Shown here: piece after piece, positions 1 to 5,802 of the stretch
How the letters are laid out: each line of letters opens with the position of its first letter
Numbering within the stretch: position 1 is the first letter of the stretch
Assembly: GCA_903838095.1 (NCBI GenBank)
Contig: CAILXE010000416.1
Coordinates: 1-7,947 of the forward strand
DNA: 7,947 nucleotides
Source of the DNA: an uncultured Chlorobiaceae bacterium
GTDB lineage: Bacteria; Bacteroidota; Chlorobiia; Chlorobiales; Chlorobiaceae
Direction: 5' to 3'
Notes under the pieces: generated by a model
Database searches by the model: none
What the model saw: only the letters and a program-made list of their open reading frames with translations
What the model was told of the DNA's origin: nothing
Made by a program: the position numbers and the translations under genes

Positions 1-79
1 AAACAATGGTTGTAATATAGCAACATGCGAGATTACAGATCAGTGCCATTCATTTTTTACGCAAATTATTATTGCTCTG

Positions 80-1369
80 TTGAATACTGTTACTTCTGAA
101 AATAAAAGGGAAAAGGCTTTCCTTGTCGGCATCTGTTCCCCTCCTGAAATACCTCGTTCACTTGCTGAGGAGTATCTTGATGAACTTGCTTTTCTCACGG
201 ATACCGCCGGTGCCGATGTTATTGACTCGTTCATTCAGGAGAGAAAACTTCGCGATCCCTCATATTGTATCGGTAAAGGCAAAGTTGAAGAACTGGTTGC
301 CTTTGTCAAAGAGAAGGAGATTGACCTTGTCATTTTTGATGATGATCTTTCACCAGCACAGGCCAGAAACCTCGAACAGGCGCTGGATTGCAAAGTGATT
401 GATCGCACTGGCCTGATCCTCCAGATCTTTGCCATCCGTGCCCAATCAGCTCAAGCCAAAATGCAGGTTGAGCTGGCCCAGCTTGAATACATGCTGCCCC
501 GTCTTTCCGGAAAATGGACTCATCTCTCGAAGCAGAAGGGTGGCATTGGCAACAAGGGGCCGGGTGAGACACAGATTGAAACTGACCGGCGTCTGGTTCG
601 CAACCGTATCTCCCTGCTGAAAAAAAAGCTGAAGGAAGTCGCCCTGCAGCATGATACACAGACTCGCAGTCGCCAGACCGTGCAGCGGGTCTCTCTTGTT
701 GGCTACACCAATGCTGGCAAGTCAACGTTGATGAACGCGCTCTGCCCTGAGGCCGAGGCCTTTGCTGAAAACAGGCTTTTTGCGACGCTCGACACGAAAA
801 CCCGACGTCTGGAGCTCAACATCAACAAGCTGGTGCTGCTGTCGGATACCGTTGGTTTTATTCGCAAGTTGCCTCATACTCTGGTCGAAAGTATTAAGTC
901 GACTCATGACGAGGTGCTGCAGGCTGATTTTCTGCTTCATGTGATTGATATCAGTCATCCCGGTTTTGAGGAGCAGATGGCAGTGGTGCGCGAAACGCTG
1001 AAAGAGATTGGTGTCAGCCACGACAATATTATTGAGGTTTTTAACAAAATTGATGCACTTGAAGATCCTTCAGTTCTGCACGAACTTGGCGAAAAGTATC
1101 CAGATGCGGTTTTTATCTCTGCTGTACAGGGAACCAATATACCGCTTCTCAAGGATGTGATTGGTCAGCAGGTTGCGCGTGAATACACGGAACGCCAGAT
1201 CAGTGTGCACGTATCAAACTATAAACTGATCAGTTACCTGTACGAGCACACTGAAGTTATCGACAAACGATATGTTGATGAAGAAGTTGAGTTGACGATC
1301 AGGGTACGCAACAATCAGCTTAAACATATTGATGCTCTTATCAACGCCCCACAGCAGTCACCATCATGA
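80..1369 (+). CDS. hflX: GTPase HflX (ribosome-associated GTP-binding protein)
   Basis: This 429-residue protein is a clear HflX-family GTPase of the Obg-HflX class. In other bacteria HflX binds the 50S subunit and splits stalled or stressed 70S ribosomes. The N-terminal HflX domain fills about residues 12-150. It is followed by the glycine-rich family signature GGIGNKGPGETQIETDRR (154-171) and a helical linker rich in Lys. The G domain shows G1 GYTNAGKS (208-215), the G2 Thr within FATLDTK (234-240), G3 DTVG (256-259), G4 NKID (322-325) and G5 near SAVQG (347-351). The start chosen is TTG at 80. The frame is open leftward to the window edge but holds no ATG or GTG there, and no clear Shine-Dalgarno sequence precedes the TTG, so the exact start is uncertain. 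The stop overlaps the ybeY start by four bases (ATGA), which implies translational coupling. Confidence 0.95.
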   Translation: MNTVTSENKREKAFLVGICSPPEIPRSLAEEYLDELAFLTDTAGADVIDSFIQERKLRDPSYCIGKGKVEELVAFVKEKEIDLVIFDDDLSPAQARNLEQALDCKVIDRTGLILQIFAIRAQSAQAKMQVELAQLEYMLPRLSGKWTHLSKQKGGIGNKGPGETQIETDRRLVRNRISLLKKKLKEVALQHDTQTRSRQTVQRVSLVGYTNAGKSTLMNALCPEAEAFAENRLFATLDTKTRRLELNINKLVLLSDTVGFIRKLPHTLVESIKSTHDEVLQADFLLHVIDISHPGFEEQMAVVRETLKEIGVSHDNIIEVFNKIDALEDPSVLHELGEKYPDAVFISAVQGTNIPLLKDVIGQQVAREYTERQISVHVSNYKLISYLYEHTEVIDKRYVDEEVELTIRVRNNQLKHIDALINAPQQSPS

Positions 1370-1818
1370 CGCTTGAGATTTACAACTCTACCAAAAAACA
1401 AATACCCGAGCAATTGCTCGAAAAGGCCGTTCTTGCGGTGTTCGAACATGAGGGTTATGTGGTTGAATCTGTTGTCTGTGTTTACTGTGGCAACAAGATG
1501 ATTCAACGGATCAACAGGGAGTTTCTGGGTCATGATTATCCTACCGATACCATCACCTTCCGCTATAACAAGGGGAGTGAGGTTGATGGTGAATTTTATA
1601 TTTCACTTGATGTGGTCAGGGAGAATGCGGCAAAGTTCAACGTTGATGTTCAGGAAGAACTTTTGCGCGTTACCTTTCATTCGGTTCTTCATCTGCTCGG
1701 TTATGATGATCAGTCAGACGAGGACCACGCGGTGATGCAGGAAAAAGAGGCATTTTATCTCAGCCGCTTTGGTGTGGTGACGTCCTCTTCCGTCCCGATT
1801 AATGAACAAAAGGGGTGA
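1366..1818 (+). CDS. ybeY: Endoribonuclease YbeY (rRNA maturation factor)
   Basis: This 150-residue protein belongs to the YbeY/UPF0054 family, metal-dependent single-strand endoribonucleases that help mature the 16S rRNA 3' end and take part in ribosome quality control. The family region NREFLGHDYPTDTITF (50-65) is present, followed by GEFYISLD (75-82). The metal site is H105-SVL-H109-LLGYD-D115. The usual HxxxHxxxxxH has His at the third position, and here it is Asp. I believe this Asp variant is normal for Bacteroidetes/Chlorobi homologs, so it need not mean loss of function. The ATG lies inside the hflX stop, so the two genes should be co-transcribed, and both act on ribosomes. The length is normal for the family. 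The C-terminal tail after about residue 136 is poorly conserved in appearance. Confidence 0.93.
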   Translation: MTLEIYNSTKKQIPEQLLEKAVLAVFEHEGYVVESVVCVYCGNKMIQRINREFLGHDYPTDTITFRYNKGSEVDGEFYISLDVVRENAAKFNVDVQEELLRVTFHSVLHLLGYDDQSDEDHAVMQEKEAFYLSRFGVVTSSSVPINEQKG

Positions 1819-1862
1819 GCTTCAGATGCTTCTCCTTTAAAGCTATTGTTCTTGAAAGTTAT

Positions 1863-1882
1863 GAGGTTTTTACCTCTTTTTT
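1863..1882 (+). terminator. Short intrinsic terminator after ybeY
   Basis: A perfect 5-bp stem GAGGT (1863-1867) / ACCTC (1872-1876) encloses a TTTT loop and is followed directly by six T (1877-1882). It lies 45 bases past the ybeY stop and 21 bases before the next start, so it fits the end of the hflX-ybeY transcript. The stem is short, so it may be weak. Confidence 0.5.
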
Positions 1883-1903
1883 ATTATCAGCTAATGTAAT
1901 GCT

Positions 1904-2878
1904 ATGAAACTTGTTATTAACGATATCCCCTGTGACGCATCACCAGGTCAGACAATCGGTAAGGTTGCTCAGTTGAGCCACAGCCATGTCGGGCATCTGT
2001 GCGGAGGGCGTGGTATCTGCCAGACTTGCTATGTCACCGTTCGGGAAGGGAGCGAATGTCTTTCTCCCCTCTCTGATATTGAAAAAGCATTTCTCTCTGA
2101 GCGACAGATCCAGAGTGGCGGACGTCTTGCGTGTCAGGTGGTTCTTGAACATGAGGGGACGCTGGATGTTCTCTCTCGTCCAGAAGAGATTCGTCGCCTG
2201 TTGTTCAGCAATCCGCTGGCTCTTTTGCCTTATGGAGCAAACATGGCCAGTGATACTGCGTTGAGGATTTTGCCGGGTATTGCCAATCTTGCAGGGAGGA
2301 TAGTCAGGGGAGAGGTGAGCGTTAAGGATGATTCGGAAGCGTTGTTCATGGATGCCAGCCCTGCACAGCAATCAGTGGTGGTTTCTTTACCGGAAGCCGT
2401 TGAGCTTCAACCGGTTGTGCTGAACGTTAGTTCCCCTGTTGTTGTACCGGTTCCTGTTGTCATCAAAGAGAGTAATCTATCAGCGGGGAGTTTTGAAGGT
2501 ATTGATGAGGCGCATTCTCTGAAACTGGCAGCCGCCGGTGTGACAAGCCTTGATCAGCTTCTTGAAAAAGGGCATGACAAGAGTGGGCGCAAGGAGCTTT
2601 CTGTTGCAACCGGTATCGGTGAGACGACGATACTCAAGCTGGTTCATCGTGCAGACCTTGCACGGATTAAGGGGATAAACGCATCCATTGCTGAATTGCT
2701 TGAAACTGCCGGAGTCGGTACAATGTTTGACCTTTCACAGCGGAATCCGTCAAATCTTTATACCAAAATGCAGGCAATCATCAAACAGAAGAAACTGATT
2801 CAACTGCCACCTTCCGTCGATCAGATAAAAGAGTGGATAGCTCAGGCCAAAAAATTGCCACGCAAGATTCTCCTTTAA
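1904..2878 (+). CDS. [2Fe-2S] ferredoxin-domain protein fused to DUF4332; CsmI/J/X-like N-terminus
   Basis: The 324-residue protein has three parts. Residues 1-98 form a plant/adrenodoxin-type [2Fe-2S] ferredoxin domain with probable cluster ligands C33, C39, C42 (CGGRGICQTC) and C77 (LAC). Residues 100-140 include a hydrophobic, Gly/Ala-containing stretch (LALLPYGANMASDTALRILP), followed by a Pro/Val-rich linker to about 190. Residues 196-318 match the DUF4332 pattern from memory: two helix-hairpin-helix-like units (EGIDEAHSLKLAAAGV and IKGINASIAELLETAGV), a GRKEL segment and a closing WIAQAKKLP. The CQTCYV...EGSE.LSPLS pattern recalls the chlorosome envelope ferredoxins CsmI, CsmJ and CsmX of green sulfur bacteria, which are about 220-245 residues long without DUF4332. 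A chlorosome or electron-transfer role is therefore inference. No signal peptide is seen, and no clear Shine-Dalgarno precedes the ATG. It is apparently monocistronic, between the terminator at 1863 and the 2879-3030 gap. Confidence 0.85.
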   Translation: MKLVINDIPCDASPGQTIGKVAQLSHSHVGHLCGGRGICQTCYVTVREGSECLSPLSDIEKAFLSERQIQSGGRLACQVVLEHEGTLDVLSRPEEIRRLLFSNPLALLPYGANMASDTALRILPGIANLAGRIVRGEVSVKDDSEALFMDASPAQQSVVVSLPEAVELQPVVLNVSSPVVVPVPVVIKESNLSAGSFEGIDEAHSLKLAAAGVTSLDQLLEKGHDKSGRKELSVATGIGETTILKLVHRADLARIKGINASIAELLETAGVGTMFDLSQRNPSNLYTKMQAIIKQKKLIQLPPSVDQIKEWIAQAKKLPRKILL

Positions 2879-2978
2879 ATTTTTCTTCAATAGCGGTTAT
2901 AGCAACTCTTTAATCTCTCAGGGTTAAATTGCACATCGCTTGTGGTGAAATTTGTTCAGCTTTTTCTCAAACCAGATA

Positions 2979-2998
2979 CCCCACTGCTTGCGGCGGGG
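2979..2998. repeat. GC-rich hairpin, candidate dispersed repeat element
   Basis: CCCC (2979-2982) pairs with GGGG (2995-2998), and CTG (2984-2986) pairs with CGG (2991-2993, one G-T pair), across one A/C mismatch and a four-base loop. No T-run follows on either strand, so it is not a typical terminator. It is much more GC-rich than the AT-rich gap around it. Similar hairpins with a GCTTGCGGCGGGG core occur, to my recollection, as scattered elements in related genomes, but this was not checked here. Confidence 0.4.
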
Positions 2999-3016
2999 AG
3001 CTTCATTAAATAAATC

Positions 3017-3021
3017 AGGGG
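3017..3021 (+). promoter_or_regulatory. Ribosome binding site that decides the carbonic anhydrase start
   Basis: AGGGG lies nine bases before ATG 3031. Neither of the in-frame ATGs of the enzyme body (3074, 3101) has a well-spaced site: GGAG at 3096-3099 is only one base from ATG 3101. This supports 3031 as the real start, which is in a different frame from the enzyme. Confidence 0.6.
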
Positions 3022-3030
3022 TAGTTCAAA

Positions 3031-3204
3031 ATGAAAAAGATTGCATCTGTTTTACTCATGTCTGTATTTTTCAATGCACAAGTTGCTTTCTCTTCGGAGC
3101 ATGAAGCAGCAAAGGCTTCTTCTTCCCCTCCAGCACTTCAGCTTCTTCTTCCCCTCCAGCACTTCAGCTTCTTCTTCCCCTCCAGCACTTCAGCTTCTTC
3201 TTGA
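3031..3204 (+). CDS. 57-residue signal-peptide ORF left by the repeat frameshift
   Basis: In the three-copy state the reading frame from ATG 3031 gives 57 residues. These are the Sec signal peptide (Lys-Lys n-region, hydrophobic core ASVLLMSVFF), a short acidic stretch SSEHEAAK, and then the repeat read in successive frames (ASSSPPALQ, LLLPLQHFS, FFFPSSTSA). It ends at a TGA directly after the array. It has no zinc-binding residues, so it is probably a non-functional product of the off state rather than a gene of its own. Confidence 0.5.
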   Translation: MKKIASVLLMSVFFNAQVAFSSEHEAAKASSSPPALQLLLPLQHFSFFFPSSTSASS

Positions 3205-3781
3205 GGGGAACAAACAGTTTGCCCAAAAAGGAGTTGTACGAAATCTTGATAAAATGGTTTCTGTAAAACGTCGGACTGAGCTCGCTCTCGTACAAAAACC
3301 ATTTGCAGTGGTCATTGCTTGTTCAGATTCCCGTGTTTCTCCGGAACTTCTTTTTGATAAAGGGCTTGGAGAGATTTTTGTCGTTCGTGTAGCAGGCAAT
3401 ATTGTTGGTTCTCATGAACTTGGTTCTGTGGAATATGCTGTTGAACATCTTGGTGCAAAACTTGTTATGGTTCTTGGGCATGAGCGTTGCGGTGCAGTAA
3501 CAGCAACTTATAATGCACATCTTGCCGGAAACAAGGTTGAAGGTAATATCGGCTCGCTTGTCGATTCAATTGATCCGGCAGTAACAACAGCCCTTGCACA
3601 CGGAGCAACAGGGAATAAAGCAGAAATTATAGAGCAGTGTACTCTTGAAAATATTCGCCTTGTTGCTCATGAGATTGAAACCAGTTCCCCGATTCTGAAG
3701 GAAGCGATAGAGAAAGGTCATCTCCAGCTTGTTAAGGCATATTATGATCTGGATAATGGCAAAGTCAGTGTTATTCAATAA
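3031..3781 (+). CDS. Beta-carbonic anhydrase with signal peptide, reading frame broken by a 26-bp tandem repeat
   Basis: The enzyme body is a beta-class carbonic anhydrase (CO2 + H2O to bicarbonate). It has the first zinc ligand Cys in ACSDSR (Cys codon 3320-3322, with Asp and Arg of the catalytic dyad at 3326 and 3332). It has the second ligand pair in GHERCGAV (His 3479-3481, Cys 3488-3490). The start at 3031 has a ribosome site and encodes a Sec signal peptide, MKKIASVLLMSVFFNAQVAF, with likely cleavage near AFS-S, so the enzyme would be periplasmic. This frame stops at TGA 3202-3204, while the enzyme frame is +1 relative to it. The cause is a perfect 3.4-copy 26-bp array at 3115-3202. Deleting two copies joins the signal peptide, a short ASSSPPALQLLL linker and EGNKQ exactly in frame. 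As written, the enzyme can be made only from an internal start (ATG 3074 or 3101, or TTG 3041), by frameshifting, or after copy-number change. The gene ends 11 bases inside convergent trmH. Confidence 0.85.
3115..3202 (+). repeat. Perfect 26-bp tandem repeat, 3 full copies plus 10 bases
   Basis: Identical units run 3115-3140, 3141-3166 and 3167-3192, then a 10-base partial copy at 3193-3202. Each unit begins GCTTCTTCTT and ends CAGCACTTCA. The unit length (26) is 2 modulo 3, so each gain or loss changes the frame. The signal peptide and enzyme are in frame when the number of full copies is 1, 4, 7 and so on. The strand is strongly pyrimidine-rich (CTT/CCC runs). Perfect identity among copies points to recent expansion, consistent with slipped-strand mispairing. 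Confidence 0.95.
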
Positions 3782-4445
3782 TAGCTGAATTCGGCATATC
3801 GCGCAAGCCCCCCTGTTCATCAAGCGATGGATAGGGGGCGCCTTTTTCCCTGAGTTCCCGGCTCAGGCGCGGATAGGCAAACTCAAAGAGCATTCGTTCA
3901 AAGCATTCTGGTTTGAAACGGGGTTGGTGATACATCCCTTTTTCTTTCCTCTGGCGTTGAGCTTCAAAAAGAATGACTGCTGTGGCTACAGAGACGTTCA
4001 GGGATTCTCCCATTCCAAGCATTGGCACCGTAATAGTATCTGTTGCCCCATTAATTGCCATTTCTGATATTCCATCCCACTCTGCACCAACGACAAGAGC
4101 GGTCGGAATTGAATAGTCTACGTCCCTGAAATCCAGCGAACCCTCCTTGTTGGCCGCAACAAGGATCTGCATTCCGCATGTCGATAACTTTTTGTACACC
4201 GACGCAATATCTGGATACAAATTCATGGTGATCCATTTACTTGCTCCAGCCGCAGCATTCTGCTCGGTATAAATTGATTTTCGGTATGAAACCGCATGAA
4301 TTTCATTGATACCGACACTGTCACAGCTTCGGATAATAGCCGAGAGATTGTGAGCCTTATTGACATTATCCATGACAACCGTCAGGTCGGGCTGTCGATG
4401 ACGCAGCATGTATTGAATTTTTCGGAATCGTTCAGGAGAGATCAA
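3771..4445 (-). CDS. trmH: tRNA (guanosine-2'-O)-methyltransferase TrmH (SpoU family)
   Basis: This 224-residue protein is a SPOUT-class 2'-O-methyltransferase closest in pattern to TrmH, which methylates G18 in the tRNA D-loop using S-adenosylmethionine. The three SpoU motifs are present: motif 1 DNVNKAHNLSAIIRSCDSVG (26-45, with N33 and the catalytic-type R39), motif 2 LVVGAEWDGIS (117-127), and motif 3 VPMLGMGESLNVSVATAVIL (140-159), followed by FEAQRQR (160-166). The N-terminal ERFRKIQYMLRHRQPDLTVV aligns with the E. coli TrmH N-terminus, which supports the TTG start at 4445. The only upstream in-frame sequence before a stop (4482-4484) has no ATG, GTG or TTG. No clear Shine-Dalgarno is seen. 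The last 11 bases overlap the 3' end of the convergent carbonic anhydrase gene. The length is close to the usual ~229 residues. Confidence 0.92.
   Translation of the reverse strand: MISPERFRKIQYMLRHRQPDLTVVMDNVNKAHNLSAIIRSCDSVGINEIHAVSYRKSIYTEQNAAAGASKWITMNLYPDIASVYKKLSTCGMQILVAANKEGSLDFRDVDYSIPTALVVGAEWDGISEMAINGATDTITVPMLGMGESLNVSVATAVILFEAQRQRKEKGMYHQPRFKPECFERMLFEFAYPRLSRELREKGAPYPSLDEQGGLRDMPNSAIIE
3809..3847 (+). terminator. Strong hairpin terminator for the carbonic anhydrase, inside trmH
   Basis: A 13-bp stem forms between 3809-3821 (CCCCCTGTTCATC) and 3826-3838 (GATGGATAGGGGG), with two G-T pairs and the tetraloop AAGC. Four bases later a run of five T (3843-3847) follows on the + strand. 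It starts 28 bases after the carbonic anhydrase stop, so it is well placed to end that transcript. The same bases code TrmH residues of about 203-213. The four-base spacer before the T-run makes it less than ideal. Confidence 0.6.
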
Positions 4446-4679
4446 AATATGGTGGCAGATGGTTGATAAATCCCCGTATCGTCAAGGTGTCGAAGAACAA
4501 GAAAGCCATTTTTTGCCGTTTTGTCAATTCCAGTCAAAGCTGGATGAGATTATGTGCATTCTTGAGTTGCAGGAGTTTCAATCTTGCGGAGGTTACTTTT
4601 TTTAACTATATCCATAACAGTAGCCGCTCAGGAGTGGCACATCATCTGGAAACAGGGTATACGCACGGCTGTAATTATT
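4446..4679. other. Divergent intergenic region between trmH and the phosphoesterase gene
   Basis: This 234-base gap must hold the start signals of both neighbours. On the + strand a weak sigma70-like pair, TTGCGG (4584-4589) and TATATC (4607-4612) with a 17-base spacer, could start the phosphoesterase transcript about 60 bases before ATG 4680. Toward trmH, a TTGACG (complement of 4480-4485) is -35-like but has no matching -10. No convincing small gene, repeat or RNA was seen here. Confidence 0.4.
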
Positions 4680-5753
4680 ATGAGGCTTCCTACTACAAAA
4701 CATCCCTACCTTGAACACCTGCTTGAGACAGCAACACCGGTTAGTCTGAATTCTTCATCAAAGGTACTGATTCTGAGCGATCTTCACATGGGAAATGGTG
4801 GAAGGCGGGACGAGTTCAAGCGGAATGCTGAATTGATCAGGACCATGCTTGAAAGCTATTATCTGGCTGAAAAATATAGTCTTGTACTTAACGGTGATGT
4901 TGAGGAGCTGTTCAAGTTTTCTCTTGAAAGCATTGCGTTGGAGTGGGGTAGTTTTTACGACCTGTTTCTCAAGTTTATGAAGAATGGTTTTTTCTGGAAA
5001 ACCTATGGCAATCATGATGCCAGCTTGCTTGATGAGAGGGAGTATCAGCTTGCTTCATCAATGGTCAATTCGCTGAAATTTCAATATGGTAATGAAACCA
5101 TGCTGCTTTTTCACGGCCATCAGGCCTCGGAGCTTTTATGGGATACCTACCCAATGGTCAGTCATGCCATCATTTTTTTTATTCGCTATATCGCCAAGCC
5201 TGTCGGTATCCGGAATTTTTCAAAATCCTATAACAGCCCCAGAAGATTTGCCATCGAAAAATCCATTTATGAGTTTTCAAACCAGGCGAAAATTGTCTCT
5301 ATCATAGGGCATACCCATCGCCCTCTGTTTGAATCACTCTCAAAGGTTGATTTTCTGAACTACAGAATTGAGGAACTTTGCAGGGCTTATCCCTCTGCGG
5401 ATACTGAAAAACGCGCGATTATACAGCAAAAGATAACATCTCTGAAAACAGAACTTGACGCCTGTTACAAGCGGGGGAAAAAAATTGGTCTGCGGAGCGG
5501 TCGTTACAACAACATTACCATTCCAAGTATCTTTAACTCAGGTTGCTCCATTGGAAAACGAGGTATCACTGCCCTTGAAATTGAGGGAAACAAAATAAGA
5601 CTTGTGTACTGGTATAATGGCAAGCAAAGCCGCAAGTTTACCAGCGACAGGGATAATCGCCCCATGGAGCTTGGTACAACCGGTTTTTCCCGAGTTGTTC
5701 TCAACGAGGATTCGCTCGATTATGTCTTTTCGCGTCTGCATCTTCTGGCTTGA
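4680..5753 (+). CDS. Calcineurin-like metallophosphoesterase
   Basis: Starting at ATG 4680, the protein has 357 residues and the full set of metallophosphoesterase metal-binding motifs: SDLHMG (33-38; D34, H36), NGDVEE (71-76; D73), GNHD (110-113), HGH (145-147) and GHTH (210-213). The family hydrolyses phosphomono- or diesters with two metal ions. The substrate cannot be told from sequence. It is longer than the LpxH-type UDP-diacylglucosamine hydrolases (about 240 residues), and carries an insert rich in charged residues (about 226-270, possibly helical) before the final NSGCSIG strand (286-292). The frame is open upstream to a TTG at 4584, which would add 32 residues without recognisable domain content, so ATG 4680 is preferred. 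No strong Shine-Dalgarno supports either start. No signal peptide is evident, so it is likely cytoplasmic. It is convergent with the hydrolase gene, 49 bases apart. Confidence 0.85.
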   Translation: MRLPTTKHPYLEHLLETATPVSLNSSSKVLILSDLHMGNGGRRDEFKRNAELIRTMLESYYLAEKYSLVLNGDVEELFKFSLESIALEWGSFYDLFLKFMKNGFFWKTYGNHDASLLDEREYQLASSMVNSLKFQYGNETMLLFHGHQASELLWDTYPMVSHAIIFFIRYIAKPVGIRNFSKSYNSPRRFAIEKSIYEFSNQAKIVSIIGHTHRPLFESLSKVDFLNYRIEELCRAYPSADTEKRAIIQQKITSLKTELDACYKRGKKIGLRSGRYNNITIPSIFNSGCSIGKRGITALEIEGNKIRLVYWYNGKQSRKFTSDRDNRPMELGTTGFSRVVLNEDSLDYVFSRLHLLA

Positions 5754-5802
5754 AGCTTTCTGAGAAAACAGGCACGCTCACCAACCAGGGCATCTCACAC
5801 GG

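Noticed and set aside
330..725. 131-residue open frame on the minus strand
   Set aside because: It is antisense to the conserved HflX core and has no independent support.
1940..2371. 143-residue open frame on the minus strand
   Set aside because: It lies wholly opposite the well-supported ferredoxin domain, and its translation has no family features.
3193..3206. Programmed +1 ribosomal frameshift at the TGA after the repeat, as in RF2
   Set aside because: The stop does fall where a +1 shift would enter the enzyme frame, but the preceding codon is TCT, whose tRNA would re-pair poorly on CTT. The RF2-type CTT-TGA-C context and spaced Shine-Dalgarno stimulator are absent.
4463..4714. 83-residue open frame in the trmH/phosphoesterase gap
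   Set aside because: It starts with TTG, has no ribosome site or recognisable motif, and runs into the phosphoesterase coding region in another frame.
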